From positions 1-64,000 of the forward strand of contig NZ_JANHMQ010000005.1 in assembly GCF_024609325.1 (NCBI RefSeq): a stretch of DNA of 64,000 bases, in the 5' to 3' direction. The stretch's first letter is position 1, and each line of letters starts with the position of its first letter. The notes beneath the pieces were generated by a model. It was not told the DNA's origin and did no database searches. It saw only the letters and a list, made by a program, of their open reading frames with translations. Shown here piece by piece: positions 1-7,689 of the stretch. The translations under genes and the position numbers were made by a program. The DNA comes from Geothrix fuzhouensis. Its GTDB lineage: Bacteria; Acidobacteriota; Holophagae; Holophagales; Holophagaceae.

Positions 1-176
1 AGCGCAAAGCACCTCACGAGGTGGCGGAATTTCGCCTCGGAAATCTTTGAACGGGTGTAGTACTTGTTTTCCATAGGATCGGCGCGGCTTCCATGCTCTC
101 ACCTATCCTGTTTGCTTCCTAAGACCCCAAAAAGAAGAGACACATTCGGTCGGGAAGGAGCGGGGCGTTCACGACG
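1..176. other. Left-edge stretch without a supported gene
   Basis: Frame 1 on the plus strand is open from the window edge to a TAG at 58-60 and could be the last 19 codons of a gene that begins outside the window, but that is too short to identify. A small inverted repeat, CACCTC-ac-GAGGTG, lies near position 11-24. I see nothing gene-like from 61 to 176. Confidence 0.25.
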
Positions 177-854
177 CTACGGGACCTTCGCCAGCACCTG
201 CCAGTCCCGCTTCACGTGCCAGGCGGTGGCGAAGGAGCCGTAGCTCCGGCGGGCCAGTTCGGCGGCGGAGAGGCTGGGGTCCCGGTCCAGTTCGGCCCAC
301 ATGTCGGCCCGGTACGAGGGTCCTAGGAGGATGCGGCAACGGTAGGAACGGTGGCGCCGGGCCAACTCGGTGGGGCTGAGCACATCGCCTTTTCGGTCAC
401 GCAGAGTTCCTGCCGGTACTCGCAGGGGTCCACCCGCGAACCGCGGATCCTCGCCGGACCGCCGGATGTGGAAGCCTGTGCCCGTGGCCAGCAGATCCAG
501 TCGCGGGCCCTCGTAGGTCTTAGCCATGCGGGCAAAGCGCCGGTCCTTGCCCAGCCAGTGGGCCACCGCACTCCAAAAGGCCCGAACTCGCCCTTCCGGT
601 TGCTGCGCCACAAGAAGCGTGAGGCGGTCCGCATTGATCCAGGCCGCGTGGACCTCAAGCCAGCTCATGAGCACCGCCAGCACGCGGAAATCGTCGCGCT
701 CCATGCCCTCGAGGGAGGCGGCCAGAAGGCTGTCTTCCAGGTTGGATTCCCTCGCAGGTTTGGCCGCGAAAGCCATGCCGATGCCCACCAGGGCCGCTGT
801 CAGGGCTTCGCCTTCGAGAGCCACACGCGGTGAGATGTGACGCTTAAAGACCAT
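177..854 (-). CDS. Hypothetical partner protein of a nucleotidyltransferase (toxin-antitoxin-like pair)
   Basis: A protein of about 225 residues that I do not recognise as a named family. The ATG at 854 is chosen because it overlaps the end of the upstream nucleotidyltransferase gene by 11 bases, which implies translational coupling; an upstream in-frame start would add 26 residues buried in that gene. The middle is a helical region rich in Trp and Leu. The last 35 residues (around LSAAELARRSYGSFATAWHV) look like a helix-turn-helix. Pairs of a nucleotidyltransferase and a small partner are common in AbiE-like toxin-antitoxin modules, but here the order and fold differ from textbook AbiEi/AbiEii. 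A DNA-binding antitoxin role is inference. Confidence 0.6.
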   Translation of the reverse strand: MVFKRHISPRVALEGEALTAALVGIGMAFAAKPARESNLEDSLLAASLEGMERDDFRVLAVLMSWLEVHAAWINADRLTLLVAQQPEGRVRAFWSAVAHWLGKDRRFARMAKTYEGPRLDLLATGTGFHIRRSGEDPRFAGGPLRVPAGTLRDRKGDVLSPTELARRHRSYRCRILLGPSYRADMWAELDRDPSLSAAELARRSYGSFATAWHVKRDWQVLAKVP

Positions 855-1413
855 GGCCGAGCCTCCCGGCCAGATCCTGGAGCGTGGCTCGCACATGGGC
901 GGGCCAGTCGGGATGGAGGTCCTGATCCGCAATCCAAGTTTCGGCCTGGACCAGTTCCTCCGGACTCGGGCACAGAGCCAGGCAGTCGCCCAGGTCCAGC
1001 CCTCGATCGCATAAGGCGAAGAGTTTGCTCAGGAGCAGTTCAGGCCGGCCCAGCGTCCAGAGCCGGAGCGCCCGCCCCTGATAGATGGGCTGGAGGCGGC
1101 CCCTCCAGCCTTCCGGAAGGAGTTCCCCCAGGGACGCGGGACCGTTGTTCAGCCAGTCGTCACGCAGGATCTCCCCGCTTTCCCGGAGCGCCTCGGCGAA
1201 GGCTGCCGCGGCAGCCAGCACTTCGGCGGACAGCTCGGGCTCGATGAGATCGCAGTCCCGCGTCTCCCGGTTGATGATCCTCAGAAGCGCGAGTGCGGCC
1301 CCGCCAGTCGCGATGGCTTCCAGCTTCAGGCCCCGATTTGCAAGGAAAGCATCGAACAAGGGAATGGTTTCGGTGGGTTTCACAGGTGGCTCCAGATGGT
1401 CGCCGGGTATCAA
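844..1413 (-). CDS. DUF6036-like / AbiEii-type nucleotidyltransferase
   Basis: A 189-residue protein with a minimal nucleotidyltransferase signature: residues near 37-60 read TGGAALALLRIINRETRDCD, that is GG, a helix, then T-x-D-x-D, where the two Asp would bind metal. The length and single domain match the DUF6036 / AbiEii-like nucleotidyltransferases, which modify tRNA or proteins in type IV-like toxin-antitoxin modules. The partner gene starts 11 bases before this one ends. The start at 1413 is the first in-frame ATG; I see no strong ribosome site to confirm it. Toxin activity is inferred from family and gene pairing only. Confidence 0.6.
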   Translation of the reverse strand: MIPGDHLEPPVKPTETIPLFDAFLANRGLKLEAIATGGAALALLRIINRETRDCDLIEPELSAEVLAAAAAFAEALRESGEILRDDWLNNGPASLGELLPEGWRGRLQPIYQGRALRLWTLGRPELLLSKLFALCDRGLDLGDCLALCPSPEELVQAETWIADQDLHPDWPAHVRATLQDLAGRLGHGL

Positions 1414-1520
1414 TATAACAGATACCCATTTTTCTCGCTCTGACCTCCCGACAGCCTCCTGAGACGTCAGGGTGTGGGATCTCCCGCTGAGGGGTGGAAG
1501 TCCGTTATCGCAGACCTCCT

Positions 1521-2111
1521 TCAGCCCTGCTTCCCGCCCCGCGTGTTGCTTTCAATGGCGCAGAGCAGGCCCAGGAGTTCCGAGGCGAGGTAGCCGCCCA
1601 GCAGGCCCAGGGCCGCGGAGGCCAGGCCGGTCAGCAGCAGGGCCAGGCCTGCCGGGAAGGCATCGCCGCCGACGCCGGGCAGCAGGAGGCGCAGCTCCGC
1701 CAGCTCGGGGCGGGCTTCGCCGGCGCTGATCCAGATCATGAGGGCCCCGCCCACGCTCATCACCGCCATCACGCTGGCATAGAGCTCGCCGCCCAGGCGC
1801 AGGAGCAGGCGGGCGAGGGGGATGATGACCTCTCCGGCGATCTGGGGCATGGCGGCCACATCCTGAGCGCGCACCCAGGTGAGGTGGGCCACCAGGTAGA
1901 GGGCCACGATCAGGGCCACCTGGAAGACCAGCTGGCCGAAGATCGCCTGGCTGCTCGTCCCTCCGCCCCGCCACAGCTCGATGGAGAGCCAGATCCCGCC
2001 CACGATGGCGGCAGCGGTGCACAATCTCAGGAGCCAGGCGAAGACCTGCTTGAAGAAGCTGCCCTCGGAGATGAGGCGGAGCAGGGCCGGCACGATGAGG
2101 ATCTTCGGCAT
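1521..2111 (-). CDS. Small multi-pass inner-membrane protein, unknown function
   Basis: A 196-residue protein beginning MPKILIVPALL. This start is preceded by GGAGG at a good distance; the 21 residues upstream in the same frame are Pro-rich and unlikely to be translated. It has four hydrophobic segments, around residues 25-45, 58-77, 110-130 and 150-175, joined by short loops. No catalytic motif is visible. It follows nrfHA on the same strand, but a long hairpin at 2187-2225 lies between them, so co-transcription is doubtful. I do not recognise the family. Confidence 0.6.
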   Translation of the reverse strand: MPKILIVPALLRLISEGSFFKQVFAWLLRLCTAAAIVGGIWLSIELWRGGGTSSQAIFGQLVFQVALIVALYLVAHLTWVRAQDVAAMPQIAGEVIIPLARLLLRLGGELYASVMAVMSVGGALMIWISAGEARPELAELRLLLPGVGGDAFPAGLALLLTGLASAALGLLGGYLASELLGLLCAIESNTRGGKQG

Positions 2112-2186
2112 GGGGCCTCCGGGATGGCGCGGGATCGATGGCTCCAGCCTCGGGATGTCCCCACCTTCCGTCAAGCGATTCCCTGG

Positions 2187-2225
2187 GACAGAAGCAGGGC
2201 CGGCTGGGCCGGCCCTGCTTCTGTC
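2187..2225 (-). terminator. Strong hairpin after nrfA
   Basis: A perfect 18-bp stem (arm 2187-2204, arm 2208-2225) with a three-base TGG loop, starting 12 bases after the nrfA stop. There is no T tract, so it may act as an mRNA-end stabiliser rather than a pure intrinsic terminator. Confidence 0.65.
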
Positions 2226-2236
2226 GCTTCCTTCTG

Positions 2237-3727
2237 CTACTTCTTGGCGGCTTTGGGGGCGCCCAGGTCACGGAGCGCGAGCTGGCCCTGGCGGCCATAG
2301 TCGATGGCCTCGCCCAGGATGCGGGCCGCCTCCTGCGGGGCGTGGAAGCCCATGGAGTTCTCGGCGTTCACGAAGTCCACGCGCCACTGGGCCTTGCGCT
2401 GGAGATCGAGGATGGGCTTGAGCTGCGCCTCGTCGAGACCGCCCTTCTTGGCCTTCTCGATGTCGTTGATGAGGGCCACGACGGCGTCCTCGGCCCGGTC
2501 CAGCAGGGCCTTGGTGCGGTCCTGGATGGCCTCCACGCGGGCCTTCAGCTCCGCCTCCGGGAAGCGGTGGCAGGTCTGGCAGGAGCGGCTGATGTCGAGC
2601 AGCGGGCTGCGCACCTGATGGTTGCTGATCTTGATGGCCCCTTCACGCTCATAGGGCATGTGGCAATCCGCGCAGGCCACGCCGGAGCGGGCATGGATGC
2701 CCTGGCTCCACATCTCGAACTCGGGATGCTGGGCCTTCAGGACCTCGGCGCCGGTGCGGGCGTGCTTCCAGTCGAAGAAGCGGTGGCCGTCCGGGAACTT
2801 GTAGCTGTCGTAGTAGGCTTCCTCCTGCTCGACCTTCAGGCCGTTGTTCCAGGGGAAGAACAGGGTGGTCTTGGGGCCGCAGTAGTACTCCACGTGGCAC
2901 TGCCCGCAGACCATGGAGCGCATCTCCTGGCGCGAGGCCTGGGTGTTCGGGTCGTAGGGCGTCTGGCGGTCCCCCTTGCGCCAGGTCTCGATGGAGGGCA
3001 GGTGCGGCACAGGTTCGGCGCTCTGGGCCAGGGCCGCGATGCCGCGGATGAAGCCCGGCTTGGTGACCCGCAGCTGCATGGACTTGGGGTCGTGGCAGTC
3101 GATGCAGGCCATGGGGTGCTTGGCCAGCTTGGCGGCATCGGCGTAGGGCAACTTGCAGACGGCCTCGAAGCCCTTCATGAGCTGGTCCTGGGCCGTCGCG
3201 CTGCCGAAGGGGTCATCCAGCGAGCCGGAGGCGCCGAGCTTCAGCCCCTCCTGCCGGTAGAGCACGGTGTTGGACGTGTGGCAGTGGATGCAGGAGCCGG
3301 GCTGGGGCTTCTCCGTCACGCGCTTGGTCTGCTGCTGGTCGGTCAGCATGTAGGCGTGGCCGCGGCGCTTGTTGTAGTCGATGGCGAAGGCGTAGCCGTC
3401 GAAGATGATGGGCAGACGGGGGTCCTCTTTGATCTTGCTCTCGGGAAGAGCCTCGCTGCCGGCGCCGCCGTACTTGGTGCCGTACCGCTCGGTGGTCTTC
3501 AGGTAGCCGTCGTACTGGCGGGGGAAGTTCTTCCCCCAGACGGCCGGATCGACCGTCTTCTCGTCCAGATCCACCACGCGGAAGCTGGTCTGGCGTGCCT
3601 CGGCCTTGCGCGCGGAGATGTTGGCGTAGAGCGCCATCACGAGCACGCTCGCCACGGCCGCGCCCACTGCGACCAGGCCCAGCCGCACGGACGGACGTGA
3701 GAGGAAGGGGGTGGGGTTGTCGGTCAT
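2237..3727 (-). CDS. nrfA: Ammonia-forming cytochrome c nitrite reductase, CxxCH type
   Basis: NrfA reduces nitrite to ammonium with six electrons in the periplasm, using five covalently bound hemes. The 496-residue protein (start MTDNPTP at 3727) has an N-terminal hydrophobic signal or anchor (residues 14-36) and five heme motifs: CIHCH (about 146), CIDCH (208), CGQCH (274), CADCH (352) and CQTCH (383). The CGQCHVEYY stretch carries the conserved active-site Tyr region, and SQGIHARSGVACADCH carries the catalytic His region. The first motif, the active-site heme in this family, ends in His rather than the Lys (CxxCK) of the E. coli enzyme, so this belongs to the CxxCH group. It is directly downstream of nrfH, with a gap of 41 bases. 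Confidence 0.95.
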   Translation of the reverse strand: MTDNPTPFLSRPSVRLGLVAVGAAVASVLVMALYANISARKAEARQTSFRVVDLDEKTVDPAVWGKNFPRQYDGYLKTTERYGTKYGGAGSEALPESKIKEDPRLPIIFDGYAFAIDYNKRRGHAYMLTDQQQTKRVTEKPQPGSCIHCHTSNTVLYRQEGLKLGASGSLDDPFGSATAQDQLMKGFEAVCKLPYADAAKLAKHPMACIDCHDPKSMQLRVTKPGFIRGIAALAQSAEPVPHLPSIETWRKGDRQTPYDPNTQASRQEMRSMVCGQCHVEYYCGPKTTLFFPWNNGLKVEQEEAYYDSYKFPDGHRFFDWKHARTGAEVLKAQHPEFEMWSQGIHARSGVACADCHMPYEREGAIKISNHQVRSPLLDISRSCQTCHRFPEAELKARVEAIQDRTKALLDRAEDAVVALINDIEKAKKGGLDEAQLKPILDLQRKAQWRVDFVNAENSMGFHAPQEAARILGEAIDYGRQGQLALRDLGAPKAAKK

Positions 3728-3768
3728 CGGGGATCTCCTCTGGCGTGGGATGGGGAACAGGGATTCGG

Positions 3769-4266
3769 TCAGCGGGTGGGTCCGTGGCCAGCGTCCTGGT
3801 GGCACTGGACGCAGCCGTAGAGGTCAGCCTTGCGGCTGGGGTCCGTGGGCATGCCCAGGGTCCCGTGGGCGGTGATCTCGCCCACCAGCTCGCCGTGGCA
3901 GCGGACGCAGTTGGCCTCCAGGACCGCCGCATTGCCCGGCTTGATGCGGATGGGTTCCTTGAAGTCCTGGGCCGTGAAGGCCTTCGAGTGGTGGTAGCCG
4001 TTGCTGGCCTTCACGAACAGCTTGTGGACGATGTTGTCATGGGGCAGGTGGCAGTCGTTGCACACGGCTACGGCATGGTGGGGGCCCTTCAGCCAGCCGT
4101 CGTATTCCTCGCGCATCACGTGGCAGTTCACGCAGGTCTGCGGATCATTCGACAAGTACGAGGCACCGTGGGCCGCCACGAACGTGTAGGCCCCTGTCCC
4201 CAGGAAGACGCCCGCGAAGACGCTGGCGAGGACGCTCAACAGGAAGAGGCGACGCTTTCCGCTCAC
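3769..4266 (-). CDS. nrfH: NapC/NirT-family tetraheme quinol dehydrogenase, NrfA partner
   Basis: NrfH takes electrons from the menaquinol pool and feeds NrfA at the outer face of the inner membrane. The protein has one N-terminal membrane anchor (FLLSVLASVFAGVFLGTGAY) and four heme motifs, CVNCH, CNDCH, CVRCH and CVQCH. The first heme is followed by the conserved VMREEYDGW stretch of NrfH. A GTG at 4266 (MSGKRRLF) gives 165 residues, the usual family length. A TTG at 4338 would add 24 residues unlike a signal sequence, so I prefer the GTG. It forms an operon with nrfA. Only hemes and anchor are present, as expected for a NrfH-type rather than a full NapC protein. Confidence 0.92.
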   Translation of the reverse strand: MSGKRRLFLLSVLASVFAGVFLGTGAYTFVAAHGASYLSNDPQTCVNCHVMREEYDGWLKGPHHAVAVCNDCHLPHDNIVHKLFVKASNGYHHSKAFTAQDFKEPIRIKPGNAAVLEANCVRCHGELVGEITAHGTLGMPTDPSRKADLYGCVQCHQDAGHGPTR

Positions 4267-4385
4267 AGGGTATCCATCCAGTGTCCATGGCTGATTCCCG
4301 GACGGACACCAGGATGGAACAAAATTAGGACCTGTCAATCCGATATCAAAAGACCTCGGCTCCGCCTCTTATTTTCACCAAGCGA

Positions 4386-4408
4386 AAGGGCCGGCGAGGC
4401 CGGCCCTT
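4386..4408 (-). terminator. Hairpin terminator after the DUF4097 gene
   Basis: AAGGGCCGGC, loop GAG, GCCGGCCCTT: a 10-bp perfect stem 20 bases after the stop of the minus-strand DUF4097 gene, followed on that strand by a short T-rich stretch. Confidence 0.65.
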
Positions 4409-4427
4409 CGTAGCGCAGCGCGAAGGC

Positions 4428-5240
4428 TCAGTCCAGCGTGATCGCGCCGTTGACGGTCTTCAGCTCGATGCCCCGGTCGCCGCCGGGGAAGACGGCCCTG
4501 ACCGAGTGCTTCTTCACCTCCACCTGCTCCGCACCCTTGGCGTTGAACGTGATGTCGCCGTGCACGGTGTTGGCCTGCAGCCGACCCTTGAGGCCCGTGG
4601 TCTGCAGGTGGATGGAGCCGTTGACCGTGGAGGCCTTGAGCGCCTGCCCCTGGCTGTCCAGACCCGTGCCTTTGATGGTGCCGTTCACGGTCTCAAGGAT
4701 CAGCTCCCCATGCACCTGGGTCAGCGTGATGGCGCCATTGACGGTGCTGACCTTCAGGGCCTCTGCGAGATCCGTGGCACGCACGCCGCCGTTGACCGTG
4801 GTGAGGTCGGCGGCGCCCTGGGTGCCACTGAGGGTCACTTCGCCGTTGACGGTCTGCAGGGAGGGCGCCACTTTGCGAGGCACCTTGAGCGTCATCTGGC
4901 ACAGGGGCCCCTGGTAGAAACCCCAGCCTTCGTGCTTGGGATACTCACCCCGGATTTCCAGACTGTTCTTCCCGGATTCGATCACCACCTTCACCTGCTC
5001 GTCCCGGCTGCTGGGCTTGAACTCGCCCGTGAACTGGACTTCCTCCCGGTCCCAGGCTTCGACATGGATGAAACCATTGACGTTCTTCACCTTGAGCGTC
5101 GAGCCGGCCGCCAGGGGCACGGTGCGGGTCTCGGTGGTCTTTTCCGCCTTGGCAGGCTGGACCACCTGGGTCTGGGCCGGGAGCGGGGCCCAGAGGAGGA
5201 CGGCGACGACCGCCGCGGCGAGGGAACGGGTGAAGGACAT
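4428..5240 (-). CDS. Secreted DUF4097-family beta-repeat protein
   Basis: A 270-residue exported protein. It has a signal peptide (MSFTRSLAAAVVAVLLWAPLPAQ) and then a series of short repeats centred on T-V-N/H-G followed by x-I (for example NGFIHV, NGEVTL, NGAITL, NGTIKG, NGSIHL, NGAITLD), spaced 17-25 residues. This is the right-handed beta-helix style of DUF4097 (DUF4098-like) proteins, which have no settled function. A GGAGG site precedes the ATG. A diverged relative lies at 46368-47270, where the repeat core is T-T-N-G. No catalytic residues are visible. Confidence 0.8.
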   Translation of the reverse strand: MSFTRSLAAAVVAVLLWAPLPAQTQVVQPAKAEKTTETRTVPLAAGSTLKVKNVNGFIHVEAWDREEVQFTGEFKPSSRDEQVKVVIESGKNSLEIRGEYPKHEGWGFYQGPLCQMTLKVPRKVAPSLQTVNGEVTLSGTQGAADLTTVNGGVRATDLAEALKVSTVNGAITLTQVHGELILETVNGTIKGTGLDSQGQALKASTVNGSIHLQTTGLKGRLQANTVHGDITFNAKGAEQVEVKKHSVRAVFPGGDRGIELKTVNGAITLD

Positions 5241-5335
5241 GGAAACCTCCTGCGCTGTCAGAGAACGTGACCAGTGATACGAAGGCCTTCGGAGGAGGTT
5301 TAGGCTCCGTATACTTGGGGGCGCGCGGAGTCCCC

Positions 5336-5596
5336 ATGTCCCAGACCATCGACCGCCCTGAGCTCAGCCCCGCCGAGTGGAAGCTCATCCAGGATCTGCG
5401 TTCCCTGCCCGACGCGGCGCTCCGCGACCGCATGCAGGCCTCCATCGGCGAGTTGCTGTTCTTCTTCCGCACGCCCCGCTGTCAGGGCATCGGGGTCGAG
5501 GGTTTCCCCTGCGGTGATCCCCGCTCCTCCTGCGAGGACTGCCACCAGATTTGGGACATGCTCGACCGCGTGGCGGAGCGCTCGCGGAAGGCCTGA
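5336..5596 (+). CDS. Small Cys-rich protein, unknown function
   Basis: An 86-residue protein beginning MSQTIDRPEL, with GGAG a few bases upstream of the ATG. The first half is a helical Leu-rich region. The second half holds four Cys in a compact pattern (PRCQGIG, FPCGD, SSCEDCHQIW), suggestive of a metal or Fe-S knot. CEDCH resembles a c-type heme motif, but there is no signal peptide, so covalent heme attachment is unlikely. It is transcribed away from the DUF4097 gene and converges on the transporter gene, whose stop is two bases past its own. Confidence 0.65.
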   Translation: MSQTIDRPELSPAEWKLIQDLRSLPDAALRDRMQASIGELLFFFRTPRCQGIGVEGFPCGDPRSSCEDCHQIWDMLDRVAERSRKA

Positions 5597-5598
5597 GT

Positions 5599-6075
5599 TC
5601 AGCTTTTCTGCCAGCCCGCCAACCAGCGGTCGCCGAAGTTCACCAGGATCGCGCCCACCAGGATGAGCGCGGCCCCGGCGAGGCGGATCCAGGATAGGCC
5701 TCGCACCTGCAGGCCAAGCAGGCCAAAGCGGTCGAAGAGCAGCGAGGAACACACCTGCCCTGCCACGATGAGGGACACCATGGCGGCCATGCCGATGCGG
5801 GGCGCCAGCAGGGTCGACCCGAACACGAAGTAGGCCCCCAGGAAGCCGCCGAGCCACTGCCACCAGGGCACCCGCGGCAGCCCACTCAGCGCTGTGAAGG
5901 GCTGCCCTGCGAGGGCGGAGACCACCAGCAGCGCCAACGTTCCCACGGAGAAAGAAACCAGGGCCGCCAGCATCGACCCGCTATGCAGCGAGGCCCTCAG
6001 GGCGTTGTTGACGGCCGATTGGAGCGGGATGGCCAGCCCGATGGCGAAGGCCATGATGAGGAAGAGCAGGACCAT
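5599..6075 (-). CDS. YdcZ/DUF606-type DMT superfamily membrane protein
   Basis: A 158-residue integral membrane protein with five hydrophobic segments. It matches the DMT-superfamily YdcZ/DUF606 family: AFAIGLAIPLQSAVNNALR near the N-terminus, then a central GGFLGAYFVFGSTLLAPRIG stretch, and a C-terminal AGAALILVGAILVNF helix. The start at 6075 (MVLLFLIMAF) has GGAGG just upstream; the longer frame adds an implausible soluble leader. Family members are five-helix half-size transporters of unknown substrate. It is a single-gene unit here. Confidence 0.8.
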   Translation of the reverse strand: MVLLFLIMAFAIGLAIPLQSAVNNALRASLHSGSMLAALVSFSVGTLALLVVSALAGQPFTALSGLPRVPWWQWLGGFLGAYFVFGSTLLAPRIGMAAMVSLIVAGQVCSSLLFDRFGLLGLQVRGLSWIRLAGAALILVGAILVNFGDRWLAGWQKS

Positions 6076-6137
6076 CCATGCCTCCGCCGGGAAGCGCCTA
6101 TGGTAGTCCCCGAAAGCCCACGAAGACACTGCCGGCT

Positions 6138-7067
6138 TCACCCTGCGCAGACGCGGTTCCGCCCTTCCACCTTGGCCCGGTAGAGGCCGGCATCCGCCCG
6201 GGCAAGCATCTGCCCGGCGTCCAGGTCTCCGGGGATCCGTTCCGCGATGCCCAGGCTGCAGGTGACTTCCAGCCCGCCCGCGGGCAGAAGCACGGGGACA
6301 GAGGCCAGGGCCTTCCGGAACCGTTCGCCGAGGAGCTGGGCACCGCTCAGGTCCGTCTCCGGGAGGATCACCAGGAACTCTTCGCCCCCAATGCGACCGG
6401 CCAGGTCCGCATCGCGCAGGCTGGCCCGCAGCCGCTCACCGAACACCTGCAGCACGAAATCCCCGGCGCCGTGGCCGTGAGTGTCATTGATCAGCTTGAA
6501 GTGGTCGAGGTCGCACATCAGCACCGACAGGGGTCGGCCGTAGCGCACGCTCAGGCCGAAGCGGGTCTGGAACTCCGCCAAGGTGCGGGTCCGGTTGGCC
6601 AGTCCTGTGAGGGGATCCTTGGTGCTGAGATCGAGCAGCGTCTCGTGGAAGGCGCGTTCGAGGGGATCCATGGCCACCAGCTTGAGCACGTGCCCGCCGA
6701 TGGTCAGGCGGTCGCCTGGCAGGAGCGTCACCACCCCCTCGCACCGCTCACCGTTCACCAAGGTGCCGTTGGTGGAGCCGAGATCCTGCAGCCCCACCAG
6801 GCCTCCGACCACGGCAATCCGGGCATGATGGCGGCTCACCTCGCCGTCCAACAGCGCCACCTGCACATCCGGGGCCCGGCCGATGAGGGAATCGCCGGGG
6901 CGGAGCGGGAAGATCCGCCCGAGGGCGGCCCCGGCGTAGGCCACCAGCGCCCATTCCGAGGGGATGGTGTGCTCGTCACTTCCGCCCATGATCCCAGCCA
7001 TCGTGGGCATGTCCGCAGTGACAGGCGCCTGCGGAGGTCGAGCCGGGGCAGGACGTTTGCGCGCCAT
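6138..7067 (-). CDS. FHA-domain diguanylate cyclase
   Basis: A 309-residue soluble protein. An FHA phosphothreonine-binding domain covers about residues 45-130, with GRAPDVQVALLDGEVSRHHA and LGSTNGTLVNG in the usual places. A GGDEF domain follows (about 150-305), with GGEEF at 227-231 as active site and DLDHFKLINDTHGH upstream. An RxxD product-inhibition site (R218, D221) precedes GGEEF by five residues, so the enzyme should make c-di-GMP and be feedback-inhibited. The FHA domain suggests that Ser/Thr phosphorylation of a partner controls its position or activity. The ATG at 7067 has GGAGG upstream. It has its own transcription unit, divergent from the tRNA genes. Confidence 0.92.
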   Translation of the reverse strand: MARKRPAPARPPQAPVTADMPTMAGIMGGSDEHTIPSEWALVAYAGAALGRIFPLRPGDSLIGRAPDVQVALLDGEVSRHHARIAVVGGLVGLQDLGSTNGTLVNGERCEGVVTLLPGDRLTIGGHVLKLVAMDPLERAFHETLLDLSTKDPLTGLANRTRTLAEFQTRFGLSVRYGRPLSVLMCDLDHFKLINDTHGHGAGDFVLQVFGERLRASLRDADLAGRIGGEEFLVILPETDLSGAQLLGERFRKALASVPVLLPAGGLEVTCSLGIAERIPGDLDAGQMLARADAGLYRAKVEGRNRVCAG

Positions 7068-7127
7068 GGATCCTCCAGGAGGTCCTCTCTGACCGGAAGA
7101 CTACATCCCCCGCGCCGGAACGACCTC

Positions 7128-7155
7128 TTGTCTTTTACCCAACACCTGGTACAGT
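7128..7155 (+). promoter_or_regulatory. Candidate sigma-70-type promoter for tRNA-Gln/tRNA-Glu
   Basis: TTGTCT at 7128-7133, a 16-base spacer, then TACAGT at 7150-7155, ending 15 bases before the mature 5' end of tRNA-Gln. Each box matches the consensus at four of six positions. Confidence 0.4.
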
Positions 7156-7170
7156 GAATCTTCCACTCAT

Positions 7171-7245
7171 TGGGGAGTGGTCTAATGGTAGGACAACGGT
7201 TTCTGGTACCGTCAGGTGAGGGTTCGAGTCCTTCCTCCCCAACCA
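7171..7245 (+). tRNA. tRNA-Gln (anticodon CTG)
   Basis: The acceptor stem TGGGGAG pairs with CTCCCCA, followed by discriminator A and an encoded CCA. The anticodon loop TTCTGGT between ACGGT and ACCGT gives anticodon CTG (codon CAG). The T arm contains GGTTCGAGTCC. It forms a likely operon with tRNA-Glu 17 bases downstream. Confidence 0.93.
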
Positions 7246-7262
7246 CTTACAACTTGTTCGAT

Positions 7263-7337
7263 GGTCCCATCGTATAGCGGTTAGTACACCGCCCTCTCAC
7301 GGCGGGAACAGGGGTTCGATTCCCCTTGGGACTACCA
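7263..7337 (+). tRNA. tRNA-Glu (anticodon CTC)
   Basis: The acceptor GGTCCCA pairs with TGGGACT (one G-U pair), then discriminator A and encoded CCA. The anticodon arm CCGCC-CTCTCAC-GGCGG gives CTC (codon GAG). The 3' end of this tRNA is copied several times in the following 500 bases: direct copies end at 7552 and 7840, and inverted copies follow each terminator. Confidence 0.93.
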
Positions 7338-7392
7338 ACACGGCCCGGCGCAAGCCGGGCCTTTTTCATGTCCCAAGGGGAATCGAAATCAC
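7318..7392 (+). repeat. tRNA-tail block, copy 1 (T1)
   Basis: A 75-base block made of the last 20 bases of tRNA-Glu, the terminator, and an 18-base inverted copy of the tRNA 3' end (7370-7387, antisense to tRNA positions 7315-7332). The same block recurs at 7533-7607. Confidence 0.85.
7342..7366 (+). terminator. Intrinsic terminator after tRNA-Glu
   Basis: GGCCCGGC, loop GCAA, GCCGGGCC, then TTTTT. It is repeated identically at about 7557-7581 as part of a duplicated 75-base block. Confidence 0.85.
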
Positions 7393-7401
7393 GGATGGCG
7401 C

Positions 7402-7552
7402 GCAGGTAGGGCCAGGCGTGGACAGCCTGGGGGGCTGTTCGCGCCGATCCGCCGCAGGCGGAGGCCCGTGCGCAGCCAGCCGTGCGGCCGGAACGTCACC
7501 TCGGAGGCGTAGCCGCAGAGGTGACGTGGAGGGATTCCCCTTGGGACTACCA
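7402..7552 (+). repeat. tRNA-Glu tail element, copy R1
   Basis: A 151-base unit that ends with a direct copy of the tRNA-Glu 3' sequence including ACTACCA. It contains several hairpins: GGACAGCC with GGCTGTTC, CCGCC-GCA-GGCGG, and a 10-bp arm ACGTCACCTC (7493-7502) with GAGGTGACGT (7518-7527). No credible protein is encoded; open frames on both strands are composition artefacts. Confidence 0.85.
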
Positions 7553-7607
7553 ACACGGCCCGGCGCAAGCCGGGCCTTTTTCATGTCCCAAGGGGAATCG
7601 AAATCAC
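7533..7607 (+). repeat. tRNA-tail block, copy 2 (T2)
   Basis: A second copy of the block at 7318-7392, apparently identical over 75 bases, so terminator and inverted tRNA tail are both duplicated. It overlaps the last 20 bases of R1, in the same way that T1 overlaps the tRNA itself. Confidence 0.85.
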
Positions 7608-7689
7608 AGGTTGGCGAAGCCCAGACGGGTGGCGAAGGGCGCTGCCACGGCAGCGCACGAAGCCGGGTACCCGTCGGGTTGAGCATCAG

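Noticed and set aside
844-1413. HEPN partner for the nucleotidyltransferase
   Set aside because: The neighbour is too long and lacks the R-x4-6-H motif of HEPN proteins.
4312-4339. TTGACA upstream of nrfH as a promoter
   Set aside because: No acceptable -10 box at 16-18 bases; left out of the feature list.
5336-5596. c-type cytochrome because of CEDCH
   Set aside because: No signal peptide and a single motif in a small cytoplasmic-looking protein; more likely a metal-binding Cys cluster.
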